DNA of 64,000 nucleotides from Maritalea sp049801075 (GCF_049801075.1 NZ_JBNAGG010000004.1:124001-188000); one strand, 5' to 3'. Positions 7,891 to 17,219 are shown, numbered from the stretch's first letter. Notes: generated by a model from the sequence alone, not told the origin. Numbers and translations are program-made.

Positions 7891-8973
7891 TCAGCTGTTT
7901 TTGGGCGAAATCTGGTTGATATGGCCCAGCTTGCGGCCCGGACGAACTTCATATTTGCCGTAATGATGCACCATGCTGTTGGAATCGATGGGGCCAGCCA
8001 CTTGATCAATGTCTTTGCCAAGCAGGTTGGTCATCACCACATTTGAATGGCGCGCGGTATCGCCCAGAGGCCAATTGGCAATAGCACGAATATGTTGCTC
8101 GAATTGAGAGATCAGACATGCCGCTTCTGTCCAATGGCCAGAATTGTGGACCCGTGGTGCAATCTCATTCACTACCAATTGTGCGTTGGCATCGCTGACG
8201 AAAAATTCAACGCCCATCACGCCGACATATTCGAGGCTGGTTGCGATTTTAGATGCTGCATCTAGCGCATCCTGTTGCAAATTTCCCGAGATAGTGGCGG
8301 GCACAGTGCTGGTGTGCAAAATTGCATTTTGGTGCACATTTTCTGCCGGATCATAGGCGGCGATTTCGCCATTGGCTGTGCGGGCGATAATGACTGATAT
8401 CTCGCGGTCAAAGGCCACGAAGCCTTCCAACACGCAAGGGTTTTCGCCCAGCTCTTTGAAGGCGCCAACAACATCTTCGGGCTTGTGCAAGAACAATTGG
8501 CCTTTGCCATCATAGCCGAACCGGCGGGTTTTCAGCACCGCAGGCAATCCAATGGTTTGCACAGCGTTTTCTAAGTCTGCTTGGCTTTCCACATTGGCAA
8601 ACGGCGCGACAGGCACGCCAGCGCTTTCAATGAAGTTCTTTTCCACCAACCTATCTTGCGCGGTGGCAAGCGCTTTGGCGCCAGGTGCCAGTGGCACGTT
8701 AAAGCCTAGAATGGCTTGTGCCGTTTCGGCGGGCACATTTTCAAATTCATAGGTGACCAGATCGATGGATTTGGCAAACTGCTCAAGGGCCTGCATGTCG
8801 CCATATTCGGCCACGGTTTTGTGCGGTGTCACCTCAAACGCAGGGCTTTGCGCATCCGGGCAAAAAATATGGACCTTCAAGCCCAATCGGTGGGCGGCGA
8901 GTGCGAGCATACGCCCCAATTGTCCACCGCCAAGAATGCCAATGGTTGCGCCGGGCTGAAGTTGGTTGTTCAT
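7891..8973 (-). CDS. purK: 5-(carboxyamino)imidazole ribonucleotide synthase
   Basis: 360 residues, full-length PurK of the ATP-grasp superfamily. The N-terminal GGGQLGRMLALAAHRLGL motif, the VTYEFENVPAE segment, the ATP-grasp LKTRRFGYDGKGQ loop and the C-terminal NEIAPRVHNSGHWTEAA are all present. It makes N5-carboxyaminoimidazole ribonucleotide from AIR, ATP and bicarbonate in de novo purine synthesis; PurE then rearranges the product. The ATG lies one base after the purE stop, so the pair is a tightly coupled operon. Confidence 0.97.
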   Translation of the reverse strand: MNNQLQPGATIGILGGGQLGRMLALAAHRLGLKVHIFCPDAQSPAFEVTPHKTVAEYGDMQALEQFAKSIDLVTYEFENVPAETAQAILGFNVPLAPGAKALATAQDRLVEKNFIESAGVPVAPFANVESQADLENAVQTIGLPAVLKTRRFGYDGKGQLFLHKPEDVVGAFKELGENPCVLEGFVAFDREISVIIARTANGEIAAYDPAENVHQNAILHTSTVPATISGNLQQDALDAASKIATSLEYVGVMGVEFFVSDANAQLVVNEIAPRVHNSGHWTEAACLISQFEQHIRAIANWPLGDTARHSNVVMTNLLGKDIDQVAGPIDSNSMVHHYGKYEVRPGRKLGHINQISPKNS

Positions 8974-8974
8974 A

Positions 8975-9466
8975 TTATTCGTCTTTTGGAAACTCGTTGA
9001 CCGCTTCGGTGCGGGCGTTGCGATAGGCTATCAGCGCGTCGCGGGCATCTTCATCAAACAAGGCGACCACGGCCGCTGCCAAAAGCGCGGCGTTTGTGGC
9101 ACCTGCTTGGCCGATGGCCAAAGTGCCAACAGGAATGCCTGCGGGCATTTGCACGATGGAGTAAAGGCTATCCTTGCCAGATAGGGCTTTGGATTGCACG
9201 GGCACACCGAACACGGGTAGGTGGGTCAATGCAGCGACCATGCCGGGCAGGTGGGCAGCACCGCCAGCGCCTGCGATGATGGTTTTAAAGCCCAAATCCT
9301 CTGCAGATTTGGCAAACTCATACATGCGATCCGGTGTGCGATGTGCGGAAACAATGCGCGCTTCATAGTCGATGCCAAGTTGATCGAGCGTATCAGCGGT
9401 ATGGCGCATGGTGGCCCAGTCTGATTGAGACCCCATAACGATGGCAATTGGCGGGTTGGTTGGCAT
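8975..9466 (-). CDS. purE: N5-carboxyaminoimidazole ribonucleotide mutase
   Basis: 163 residues from ATG 9466 (MPTNPPIAIVMGSQSDW). A frame extending to 9658 is rejected because GAGGGG sits just before this ATG and the extension has no family match. MGSQSDW, the VSAHRTPDRMYEFA active-site segment with the catalytic histidine, and GAGGAAHLPGMVA are class I PurE hallmarks. The enzyme converts N5-CAIR to CAIR. First gene of purE-purK. Confidence 0.97.
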   Translation of the reverse strand: MPTNPPIAIVMGSQSDWATMRHTADTLDQLGIDYEARIVSAHRTPDRMYEFAKSAEDLGFKTIIAGAGGAAHLPGMVAALTHLPVFGVPVQSKALSGKDSLYSIVQMPAGIPVGTLAIGQAGATNAALLAAAVVALFDEDARDALIAYRNARTEAVNEFPKDE

Positions 9467-9552
9467 TTCAGCCCCTCGCAAAATGTCAAAAAAGGCGTTT
9501 AGCCCAATAACGCCGGATTTGCAAGCTTTCGTGGCAGCGAAACAGTAAGCCT

Positions 9553-9768
9553 TTAGGCGATGATATCGGGAATCACGAACTGTTCGAGATATGTGATGCG
9601 ATCTTTGATGGTCAGCTTTTTCTTTTTCAGCCGCTGCAGCATCATCGCGTCTTGGCACCCAGTGGCCAAAAGAGCATTGATGGACGCATCTAGATCTTTG
9701 TGCTCTTGGCGTTTTGTCGCCAATTCAGTGCCCATTTTTGCTTTTTGTTCGGTGGTTAAATGCATCAT
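9553..9768 (-). CDS. DUF465 (YdcH-like) small protein
   Basis: 71 residues from ATG 9768 (MMHLTTEQ); an in-frame start at 9801 would add 11 residues. It is a short two-helix coiled coil of the DUF465/YdcH type: a heptad-rich first helix, a turn, then LQRLKKKKLTIKDRITYLEQ, the family signature (LKKxKLxLKDxI). Function unknown. It is divergent from a second, shorter DUF465 gene, with about 185 bp between them. Confidence 0.8.
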   Translation of the reverse strand: MMHLTTEQKAKMGTELATKRQEHKDLDASINALLATGCQDAMMLQRLKKKKLTIKDRITYLEQFVIPDIIA

Positions 9769-9953
9769 TACAGAATGACCGTCTGTTCGGTGGTTACGCA
9801 ATACGCCAGCATTTTACCTCATATTTCAATCAATTGCACTGAGTTTTAACAAATGTGCAAAAAATTGAACAAAATCGCCACAAAATTGCCATTGGACAGG
9901 CCTTCATTTTTTTGTCACACTTCCTTCGTTCATATGAGAGAAAGGAAGACTTC

Positions 9954-10130
9954 ATGACCACAACTTCCCACCTCAACGCGCTCGAAAGGCGACATGCATC
10001 TATTGATGATGAGATTCATCAAGAGATGCAGCGACCGGCACTTGACGAACTCAAGATCGGCATGCTGAAGCGTAAAAAGCTCGAGCTGAAAGATGAAATG
10101 TCGAGGTTGCAGGCGCAAACGCGTCAATAA
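9954..10130 (+). CDS. DUF465 (YdcH-like) small protein, second copy
   Basis: 58 residues. ATG 9954 follows AAAGGAAG at the right distance; a longer frame from 9855 lacks such a site. It has the two-helix pattern with LNALERRHASIDDEIHQE and the signature MLKRKKLELKDEMSRLQ. Function unknown. It is monocistronic, ending at a terminator 46 bases downstream, and divergent from the other DUF465 gene. Confidence 0.85.
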   Translation: MTTTSHLNALERRHASIDDEIHQEMQRPALDELKIGMLKRKKLELKDEMSRLQAQTRQ

Positions 10131-10176
10131 GTAGTGTAAGTGAAAGTCCAATAAACTTTAAGCGTTTGGATGAATG

Positions 10177-10206
10177 AAGGCCACGGGAAGCCCCGCGGCC
10201 TTTTTG
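10177..10206 (+). terminator. Rho-independent terminator after the second DUF465 gene
   Basis: Stem AAGGCC-A-CGGG / CCCG-C-GGCCTT with one internal mismatch, a short AAGC-type loop and a following T-run. Confidence 0.8.
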
Positions 10207-10228
10207 TTTTTTAAGCGCCAAGCCGGGT

Positions 10229-10993
10229 CTAGATAAAGGCCATCAGCCCGTCATATAGCAGTTTCAACCCCAGCAGGAATGCAAAGACATAGGCGATATG
10301 ATAAAATAGGTTCGCATTGATGCGTTTCACCAAAAAGATGCCGACGGCCATGCCAATCGCAGCTACGGGTAGCAAGCTGACGGCGAGTGTTAGATTGCTG
10401 ACAGACAATTGGCCAAGCGCGGCATAGGGAATCAATTTGACCAAATTGACCGTGGTGAAAAAGATCACCGTTGTGCCGGCATAGAGCACAGGCGAAAGGC
10501 GTTGGGGCAGCATATAGATTTGGAAGGGAGGGCCGCCTGTGTGGCTTACAAAGCTGGTGAACCCGGCAAGCGAGCCCCAAAACCAGCCCCATGGTTTTGA
10601 AGGTGGCAGGCCAGTGAGCGCTTTGCGCAGTGGCAACCATGCATCAAGGCAGAAGATGACCGTGATGATTCCAATCATCAGCCGCACCATCGCTTCTGAA
10701 ATGAAAGCGTAAAACGCCCACCCAAGCACGATCCCGGTGATCGCCGCTGGCAACAAAATACGCAAGTTGGGCCAAGACACTTGTTTGCGCAGGGCGACAA
10801 ACCCGATAGCGTCCATAAATAAGAGTAGGGGCAGCATCATGCCCGCCGCCTCGCGCGCAGGCATCACCAAGGTGAGTAAGGGCACGCCGACAATGCCCAA
10901 GGCGGCGATCAGGCCGGACTTAGACAAAGAGACCATAAAAATGCTGAGAGCCGCCACCATATAGAGGTGGGGGTCGATATCGAAAAAGGTCAA
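10229..10993 (-). CDS. TauE/SafE (TSUP) family membrane transporter
   Basis: 254 residues with about eight hydrophobic helices. It shows the family features near the N terminus (LSKSGLIAALGIVGVPLLTLVMPAREAAGMMLPLLLFMDAIG) and the second-half repeat FTSFVSHTGGPPFQIYMLPQRL. TSUP proteins export or import sulfite, sulfonates or related anions; the substrate here is not indicated. It lies 6 bp downstream of the kefC-like gene on the same strand, so it may be the third gene of that operon. Confidence 0.9.
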   Translation of the reverse strand: MTFFDIDPHLYMVAALSIFMVSLSKSGLIAALGIVGVPLLTLVMPAREAAGMMLPLLLFMDAIGFVALRKQVSWPNLRILLPAAITGIVLGWAFYAFISEAMVRLMIGIITVIFCLDAWLPLRKALTGLPPSKPWGWFWGSLAGFTSFVSHTGGPPFQIYMLPQRLSPVLYAGTTVIFFTTVNLVKLIPYAALGQLSVSNLTLAVSLLPVAAIGMAVGIFLVKRINANLFYHIAYVFAFLLGLKLLYDGLMAFI

Positions 10994-10998
10994 TTGGG

Positions 10999-12897
10999 TT
11001 ATTCCTGAGAGCGGGCTTTGTTTTCGCGCTCTATGTCGTTCGTGTTCTTTTCAGATGTCCAGTTGGTGGCATTGGCGGGGTCCAGGTCGACCAAGTCGGA
11101 TTCCATAACTTGCGCCAGCAATTCTTTCGCTGTGCGGGCATGGCCGATCATGGCTTCCATATCATCTTTGATCTCATAGGCTTCATGCAGCATCTTGATA
11201 TCATGCCGGGCGAAGGTTTTGGCCAAGCGGTGGGCGCGGTGCTCTTCATAGCCAAGCGCGACCAGCGCCTTGATGCCGAGCTGAAGGCCAGAATGGAATG
11301 TGTCGCGCACAAAATCTTTCACCCCAACATCCAACAATTCATGGGCGTGGTTGCGGTCTCGCGCCCGTGCCAAAATGGTGATGTGTGGGAAGTGCTTTTT
11401 CACCATTGCCGCAATTTCGGTGACGGTATTGGGATTGTGAATAGCAATGATCAATATTTGCGCTTCACGTGCCCCAGCCGCAGCCAGAAGATCGGCCCGG
11501 CGGGCATCACCAAAAAACACTTTGGTGTCGAAGCGCTTTACCAGATCGATTTGCTCTGCATCGTGGTCGATCAAAGTTGCTTCAAAACCTTGGGCGGTGA
11601 TAAGGCGGGTTACGATTTGGCCAAAACGGCCATAGCCCAACACGATCACCCGGTTGCGCACTGAAATATCGTCTGGCTCACGTTCTGCCTGTGTGTCGCG
11701 CACCATCTTTGGCGCCAGCAGTCGGTCATAGATCAGAATGAGGATCGGCGTGATCACCATGGAAATAGCAACAGTCACATTGAGCAGATCTGCATGTTCG
11801 GGCAATAGTGCCCCTGACGCTGTGGCGAACTGGAAGAGCACAAAGCCAAATTCACCGCCTTGTGCCAAAATGATGGCGAAGAGCATTCGGTCGGCAATGT
11901 GGAATCTAAAGATGGTGCCGAGGCCCCACAAGATGACCAGTTTGATGATGGCCAATCCGGCCACCATGCTGGCGATCAGCAGCGGATTATTGAGCAGTAC
12001 AGAAAATTCAATGCTCATGCCCACAGAGATAAAGAACAGACCCAGCAAAAGGCCCTTAAAAGGTTCAATGTCGCTTTCGAGCTCGTGGCGATATTCGCTG
12101 TCGGCCAAAATCATGCCCACCATGAACGCGCCGAGCGCAGCGGAAACATTGATCCACTCCATCAGCAAGGCCGCGGCCACTACCAAAAGGAGTGATAGCG
12201 CAGTGAAAATCTCACGTACGCCGCTTTTGGCGATAAAGCGCATGACAGGGCGGAGCAAATAGCGACCCGATAGATACATGGTGGCGAACACAAGGGCGGT
12301 TTTTGCCGCCACCTGCCAGCCGCCTTCGGTTGCCGCCGCTGCACCATGGCCATCGTCTGCCGGGGTATGCCCTGCGAGTTCCGGCAAGGCCAACAGGGGA
12401 ATGATCGCCAAAATCGGGATGACGGCTATATCTTGCAATAGCAAAACTGAAAAGGCAGATCGACCTGTATTGGTGGCCATGATGCCGCGCTCTTCAATAA
12501 TTTTCAGTACAATTGCTGTGGAGGAGAGCGCCAGGCCTAACCCCATAATCACGGCGGATTGCCATGGCATTGAAGCGAGATAGCCGATGATCGCCAGCAC
12601 CATTGCCGTGATCAGCACTTGTGGCAGCCCCAAGCCGAACAGCTTGTTGCGCATGGACCAAAGTTCGCGCACTTGCAGTTCCAGCCCGATAAGGAACAGC
12701 ATCATCACCACGCCAAATTCGGAGAAATGCAAAATGGTTTCCGGGTCAGTTACCAATCGCAATCCATATGGGCCGATGATGATCCCGGCGAGCAAATAGC
12801 CAAGCACTGAGCCAAGGCCCGTTGCTTTGGCGAAGGGCACCACAATCACCGCGGCAGACAAAAAGATAAAGCAGGCGAGCAGGAAGCTATGCTCCAT
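10999..12897 (-). CDS. KefB/KefC-type potassium/proton antiporter with RCK domain
   Basis: 632 residues from ATG 12897 (MEHSFLLACFIFL). An N-terminal CPA2 monovalent cation/proton antiporter domain of about 12 helices (to ~residue 385) contains GYLLAGIIIGPYGL and MLFLIGLELQ. An RCK/TrkA-N domain follows from about residue 410 with VIVLGYGRFGQIVTRLI and a nucleotide-binding acidic end (IDHD). Relatives extrude potassium when glutathione adducts of electrophiles accumulate, acidifying the cytoplasm. The start overlaps the 3' end of the upstream flavodoxin-fold gene by 11 bp, as in kefFC operons. Confidence 0.92.
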   Translation of the reverse strand: MEHSFLLACFIFLSAAVIVVPFAKATGLGSVLGYLLAGIIIGPYGLRLVTDPETILHFSEFGVVMMLFLIGLELQVRELWSMRNKLFGLGLPQVLITAMVLAIIGYLASMPWQSAVIMGLGLALSSTAIVLKIIEERGIMATNTGRSAFSVLLLQDIAVIPILAIIPLLALPELAGHTPADDGHGAAAATEGGWQVAAKTALVFATMYLSGRYLLRPVMRFIAKSGVREIFTALSLLLVVAAALLMEWINVSAALGAFMVGMILADSEYRHELESDIEPFKGLLLGLFFISVGMSIEFSVLLNNPLLIASMVAGLAIIKLVILWGLGTIFRFHIADRMLFAIILAQGGEFGFVLFQFATASGALLPEHADLLNVTVAISMVITPILILIYDRLLAPKMVRDTQAEREPDDISVRNRVIVLGYGRFGQIVTRLITAQGFEATLIDHDAEQIDLVKRFDTKVFFGDARRADLLAAAGAREAQILIIAIHNPNTVTEIAAMVKKHFPHITILARARDRNHAHELLDVGVKDFVRDTFHSGLQLGIKALVALGYEEHRAHRLAKTFARHDIKMLHEAYEIKDDMEAMIGHARTAKELLAQVMESDLVDLDPANATNWTSEKNTNDIERENKARSQE

Positions 12898-13453
12898 GAG
12901 GCATCTCCTGCTGTGGGGCAAGTTGTTTCAATTCGGTGAGCCTATTTTTCAGCTTTTCGCCATGGGCCAGCAATTGTTCTTTTTCGCTGGCGCGCGCGTG
13001 GTAATAGACCAGCGGCTCAAGCCAGTTCATGCCGCAAAAATGTGCGGTTTGTTTGTAGGGTAACAAAAATTCTTGCAGCGGATAATTGTGCTGGCCGTCG
13101 GCTGAATAGGCCTTTTCTTCTGACCCGGTGGCAATCGACAGCATAAAGTTTTTGCCCTTCAAGGCATTACCGTTGGTGCCGTAGGCCCAACCATAAGAAA
13201 AGGTACGGTCGATCCATTCTTTGAGCAGCCCCGGCGCTGCGTACCAATAGATGGGAAATTGGAGGACCAGTGTTGATTTGTCATCAATGCGGTGGCGCTC
13301 GTGGCTGCCATCAACAAACATGTCAGGATAAGTTTTATAGAGGTCGAGCACCTCTATACCTTCGACAGATTTGGCGCTGGCAGCAAAATGTCGGTTGGCC
13401 CGCGATTGGCCTAAATCAGGATGGGCAATCACAAAAAGCACCGGGTTCGCCAT
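12887..13453 (-). CDS. NAD(P)H:quinone oxidoreductase, KefF/KefG-like ancillary protein
   Basis: 188 residues from ATG 13453 (MANPVLFVIAHPDL), which has GGAGA upstream; the ATG four codons earlier is less well placed. Flavodoxin-like fold of the Nqo/KefF family: HPDLGQSRANR for FMN phosphate binding, LQFPIYWYAAPGLLKEWIDRTFSYGWAYG and the TGSEEKAY loop. KefF/KefG proteins bind and activate the partner antiporter and can reduce quinones. Overlap with the kefC-like gene supports that pairing. Confidence 0.9.
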   Translation of the reverse strand: MANPVLFVIAHPDLGQSRANRHFAASAKSVEGIEVLDLYKTYPDMFVDGSHERHRIDDKSTLVLQFPIYWYAAPGLLKEWIDRTFSYGWAYGTNGNALKGKNFMLSIATGSEEKAYSADGQHNYPLQEFLLPYKQTAHFCGMNWLEPLVYYHARASEKEQLLAHGEKLKNRLTELKQLAPQQEMPHGA

Positions 13454-13517
13454 ATAAGTCTCCAAATCATGTTGGAGATATGATGCGGCGAACCCGGTGT
13501 GATTTTCAATAGGTATT

Positions 13518-14255
13518 TTAAGAACTTTGTTCGTCGTCGTCGGACTTCAAGCTGCCCAAACTGCCGAACACGCTATCCACGTCATATTCGCGCTCTTCTT
13601 CAGATTGCGGCTGGTCACCATCTGTCGTGTCGAACAGGTTGTGGCCAGTGCTCACTTGATCTGAAACACGCGCCATCGCTTCTTCAGCGGTCAACAAGCC
13701 AGATTCTTCAACACGCTCTTGCTCAGGCGGACGATCTTTCGCCGCTTTGCGCACTTCCATGTCCAATTCCACTTGGGTACATAGGCCCAAAGTTACTGGA
13801 TCAGCTGGAGTTTGGTTGGCCGCGTTCCAGTGGGTGCGTTCGCGCACAGATTCAATAGTTGGCTTTGTGGTGCCCACAAGGCGCATCAATTGTGCGTCTT
13901 TCAACTCAGGGTGATTGCGCACCAACCACAGGATCGCATTTGGCTTTTCCTGCCGCTTAGACACTGGCGTATAGCGCGGACCGCGACGCTTATGCTTGGC
14001 CACAATTGTTTTTGGGCCTGAAAGCTGCAAACGATAGTTCGAGTCTTTTTCACCCTTTTCAATTTCTTCGCGGGCCAATTGACCCATTTGAACGGGGTTT
14101 GCGCCCTTAATGCCGCCGGCCACATCGCCATCGGCGATGCCCTGCACTTCAAGGGGATGCAAGTTGCAGAAATGGGCAATCTGATCAAAGGTCAGGCCAG
14201 TATTATCGACCAACCAAACGGCTGTTGCTTTGGGCATTAAAAGTGTAGTCGCCAT
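13518..14255 (-). CDS. trcR: DUF1013 protein, TrcR-like cell cycle transcriptional regulator
   Basis: 245 residues from ATG 14255 (MATTLLMPKATAVWLVDN), preceded by AAGGAAG; the start at 14276 is rejected. The DUF1013 core covers residues 1-165 (TGLTFDQIAHFCNLHPLEVQGIADGD, KRRGPRYTPVSKRQEKPNAI, VGTTKPTIESVRERTHWN), with two helix-turn-helix-like stretches. The C-terminal ~70 residues are acidic and low complexity. The family is restricted to alphaproteobacteria; the TrcR name comes from a Caulobacter homologue as I recall. Conserved neighbour of the downstream oxidoreductase and DUF1192 genes. Confidence 0.88.
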   Translation of the reverse strand: MATTLLMPKATAVWLVDNTGLTFDQIAHFCNLHPLEVQGIADGDVAGGIKGANPVQMGQLAREEIEKGEKDSNYRLQLSGPKTIVAKHKRRGPRYTPVSKRQEKPNAILWLVRNHPELKDAQLMRLVGTTKPTIESVRERTHWNAANQTPADPVTLGLCTQVELDMEVRKAAKDRPPEQERVEESGLLTAEEAMARVSDQVSTGHNLFDTTDGDQPQSEEEREYDVDSVFGSLGSLKSDDDEQSS

Positions 14256-14381
14256 AATATCTTCCTTTGGGTGCAAACCGCTTTAGATTTGCACGCCCCT
14301 TTCAAGCTGAAAATTTGGGGGATTGCCCCTGTTATAGTGATTTGACCGGTTTGTTGCAATCACATTTTGTTAAACTGGAGC

Positions 14382-15392
14382 TTATGTCCCCATTTCCAGC
14401 ACGATTTTGCCAATATGGTCATTGGCGTCCATGGCCTCATGGGCTTTCGCCGCTTCGTCCATGGAGAAGGTTTTGAGCATTGGTTTTTTGATGGTGCCTT
14501 TTTCAATGGCTGGCCAAACTTGCTGCAAAAGATTGTTGGCGATGTTCGCCTTTACGTCATCTGGTTGTGCCCGCAATGTGGAGCCGAACAAGGTGAGGCG
14601 TTTGGCAACGACCAGCCCCATCGTCACATTGGCTTCACGCCCACCAAGATTGGCCAATTGAATGATTGTTGCGTCTGGCGCGGCTGCGCGTAGATTGCGG
14701 TCGACATAATCGCCGCCGATGAAATCGACAATAATGTTCGCGCCTTTGCCCGTTTCGGTTTTGGTGCGTTCAACAAAGTCCTCTGTCATATAGTTGATTG
14801 CCACGTCTGCGCCCATTTGCTTGCAATAGGTCAGCTTTTGATCTGTTGAGCCTGTGGTGAGCACTTTTGCGCCAGCCAACTTGGCCAGTTGGATGGCCGT
14901 TGCGCCGATGCCACCAGCGCCGCCATGCACTAAAACCCAATCTGTCTCACCTGGTTTTGCGCGGTCGATCAATGTTTGTTGCACAGTGAAAAATGTTTCA
15001 GGGATTGTGGCTGCTTCGGCAAAGCTCCACCCGGCTGGTTTTGGCAAAACTTGGCCCCAAGGCACACTGACATACTCAGCATAGCCACCACCATTGGTGA
15101 GCGCCACAACTTCATCGCCTACTTGCAATGAGGTTGGGGTTTGGTCGGTCGAACGGCCAATATCTTCAATGATGCCTGAGACTTCGAGGCCGGGTAGGGG
15201 CGACGCGCCTTCAGGGGCCGGGTAAAGCCCTTTGCGTTGCAAAATGTCCGGTCGATTAATGCCTGCTGCTTTAACTTTGATCAGCACTTGGCCAGGATAG
15301 GCATAGGGCTTGTCAATTTGTGTGGTCACTAAAGCTTCAGGGCCGCCGGGTGTTTCAATTTCAACAGCGCTTATTTTTTCTGACTGGCTCAT
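14382..15392 (-). CDS. Zinc-independent NAD(P)H quinone oxidoreductase (MDR, PIG3-like)
   Basis: 336 residues from ATG 15392 (MSQSEKISAVEIE), with AAGGA upstream; the frame start at 15434 is too far out. Medium-chain reductase without the zinc ligands: GroES-like N-terminal half with NRPDILQRKGLYPAPEGASPLPGLEVSG and Rossmann motif HGGAGGIGATAIQLAKLAGAKV near residue 150. PIG3-type members reduce quinones with NADPH. It sits between trcR and DUF1192, a familiar Rhizobiales neighbourhood. Confidence 0.92.
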   Translation of the reverse strand: MSQSEKISAVEIETPGGPEALVTTQIDKPYAYPGQVLIKVKAAGINRPDILQRKGLYPAPEGASPLPGLEVSGIIEDIGRSTDQTPTSLQVGDEVVALTNGGGYAEYVSVPWGQVLPKPAGWSFAEAATIPETFFTVQQTLIDRAKPGETDWVLVHGGAGGIGATAIQLAKLAGAKVLTTGSTDQKLTYCKQMGADVAINYMTEDFVERTKTETGKGANIIVDFIGGDYVDRNLRAAAPDATIIQLANLGGREANVTMGLVVAKRLTLFGSTLRAQPDDVKANIANNLLQQVWPAIEKGTIKKPMLKTFSMDEAAKAHEAMDANDHIGKIVLEMGT

Positions 15393-15471
15393 AAGAAAAT
15401 CCTTTTGATTTGCTTGAATCAAAATTACGATCAAAGCGGGTTAAGGCTAGCAGGTTTAAGGAGAACGGCAA

Positions 15472-15663
15472 ATGGACGAAGATGTTTCACCATCCACTAA
15501 AAAAGGTGTGGTACATGAGCTTGGTGCATCGCTTGACGATCTTTCTATTGATGAGCTGGTGGAGCGCATTGCAGCGCTGAAAACTGAAATTGTTCGGCTT
15601 GAAACGGCAATTGACGATAAGAAAAGCAGCAAAAGCGCTGCGGACTCCGTGTTTAAGTTTTGA
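15472..15663 (+). CDS. DUF1192 small protein
   Basis: 63 residues. The LDDLSIDELVERIAALKTEIVRLETAI segment is a short coiled coil diagnostic of DUF1192, followed by a lysine/serine tail ending VFKF. Function unknown; restricted to alphaproteobacteria. The ATG follows AAGGAGAACGG at 15459-15469. Divergent from the quinone oxidoreductase gene. Confidence 0.9.
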   Translation: MDEDVSPSTKKGVVHELGASLDDLSIDELVERIAALKTEIVRLETAIDDKKSSKSAADSVFKF

Positions 15664-15759
15664 TGCCTGATCCCGATTTGGGGACGTTATTGAGCAAGAT
15701 TGGACAAAGAACTTCGCCAGTGTTCACGGTAAAGGTAGGCTTTGTTTTGGTGCGCCATC

Positions 15760-17148
15760 ATGTCCGATTTTACCGTCCATCCCCGCCTGCCGCGTCTGCG
15801 AGAAATATTTGCTGACGGCTTTGATATTGCGCAGGAGGCCAACGCACACTTAACCGCGCAACTTTCTGAACGGCGCCAACAGTTCGACGAACAGATCGGT
15901 GCCTTTTGCCCGCACGCAGATTTGCCCAATCCTGAACCTGGGCCCTTGGCCGGATTGCCCATCACGATCAAAGATCAATTTCACCTTGCGGGTACGCGGG
16001 TGGGGTTCGGCTTTGGTCAGCTCGGCCAAAGTGCAAGCCAGCATGATGCGCCAGCCCTTGCAGCGCTTCGCCAAAATGGTGCTCACTTTATCGGTCGTAC
16101 AAATATGCCACCTTTGGCCTTAGACTTTCAGGCCGTTGATGGTGCCGGGCATCGTACCAATAATCCGCATGATGTGAGGTGCACTGCTGGTGGCAGCTCT
16201 GGCGGCGGTGCGGCAGCTGTGGCGACAGGCATGAGCCTGATTGATATTGGTGCTGACCTTTCAGGTTCTTTGCGCATACCTGCCAGCTTTTGTGGCGTGA
16301 TGCGTTTGCTGCCCAGTGAAGGGCAGTTTTCCAATAAAGGCATGTTGCTCGATGAGCAGGCAACATTACCGCATTTCGCGAGGCCGGGGCTTTTGGGGCG
16401 TTGCGCAGACGACCTCTGGATCGGCTATCGCATGATGCAGGGTGACGTTGATATTCCAGAAAGCTTGCTGCAGCGCGAAGCGCAAAACATCAAGCTGGGC
16501 TGGTTGCCACAAGGGCAGGCGCACCCTCTTGAACGCAAGATGAGTGCGGTGTTCGACCGCTGGCAAAAAAGGGCCTCATGCAAGGGCGTGCAGTTTGGCC
16601 ATGTCGATATGGATCTATTTGCAGCGCCAAGACGGCATGATTTTGCGTTTTTGATGGGATATGAGACGGGCGGCTTGATGCCATGGACCGCGCGCTTGGC
16701 AGCACGAATTTTCGGGCGAGATGCTGCGAAGCGATCACCGGATTTTCTCACCCATGTGCAAAGCGGCTATGGACGATCAAAAAAAGCCTATAAAGCGGCG
16801 CTTCAACGGCGGGAAAACTATATTGCGGATACACTCGCCGCTTTTGGTGATCTGGATGCCATTGTGACGCCGGTGACCCCTATGTCTGCCTTTGAACATG
16901 TTGAGCCAACGCATGATCATAATGGCATTCGTGATTACGACCATTTGTTTTGCGTTGATCACCATTCGCTCAGCTATTTTGATGGGTTGACCTATTACAC
17001 GGGGGCAATTTCATTGCTCGGCTTTCCTGTTGTCACCTTGCCCATCGGCTTCACGTCAAAAGGCTTGCCCGTAGGTGCGCAATTGATTGGTCGTCCCCAT
17101 GAGGAGGCGGCTTTGCTGGCTGTAGCGGCAAGGCTAGCCAGCGGATAG
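15760..17148 (+). CDS. Amidase signature family hydrolase
   Basis: 462 residues from ATG 15760; an in-frame TTG at 15742 is an alternative, since neither has a strong ribosome site. The Ser-cisSer-Lys triad is recognisable: the lysine in LPITIKDQFHL, then TAGGSSGGGAAAVATGMSL and the catalytic GADLSGSLRIPASFCGV. Amidase signature enzymes hydrolyse carboxamides; the substrate cannot be read. It lacks any GatB/GatC neighbour, so it is probably not GatA. It lies between DUF1192 and rcdA, which I expect closer together in relatives, so it may be an insertion. Confidence 0.9.
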   Translation: MSDFTVHPRLPRLREIFADGFDIAQEANAHLTAQLSERRQQFDEQIGAFCPHADLPNPEPGPLAGLPITIKDQFHLAGTRVGFGFGQLGQSASQHDAPALAALRQNGAHFIGRTNMPPLALDFQAVDGAGHRTNNPHDVRCTAGGSSGGGAAAVATGMSLIDIGADLSGSLRIPASFCGVMRLLPSEGQFSNKGMLLDEQATLPHFARPGLLGRCADDLWIGYRMMQGDVDIPESLLQREAQNIKLGWLPQGQAHPLERKMSAVFDRWQKRASCKGVQFGHVDMDLFAAPRRHDFAFLMGYETGGLMPWTARLAARIFGRDAAKRSPDFLTHVQSGYGRSKKAYKAALQRRENYIADTLAAFGDLDAIVTPVTPMSAFEHVEPTHDHNGIRDYDHLFCVDHHSLSYFDGLTYYTGAISLLGFPVVTLPIGFTSKGLPVGAQLIGRPHEEAALLAVAARLASG

Positions 17149-17200
17149 AACTCGTTAAGCCTAAGTGGGAGCAAATGAGTAAGGTTAAAAAAATGACTCC

Positions 17201-17219
17201 GATTAAGGTTGCATTAATC
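17201..17219. promoter_or_regulatory. CtrA-type box with adjacent GANTC site
   Basis: GATTAA at 17201-17206 and TTAATC at 17214-17219 form a perfect inverted repeat that contains TTAA-N7-TTAA, the full CtrA consensus apart from the final C. A GACTC (GANTC, CcrM methylation) site lies at 17195-17199. A possible -10 element, CATTAT, lies 18 bp after the box (17236-17241), the geometry of CtrA-activated promoters. Confidence 0.6.

Noticed and set aside
11110..11664. Long plus-strand frames opposite the kefC-like gene
   Set aside because: They mirror the strongly supported antiporter on the other strand and show no recognisable motif.
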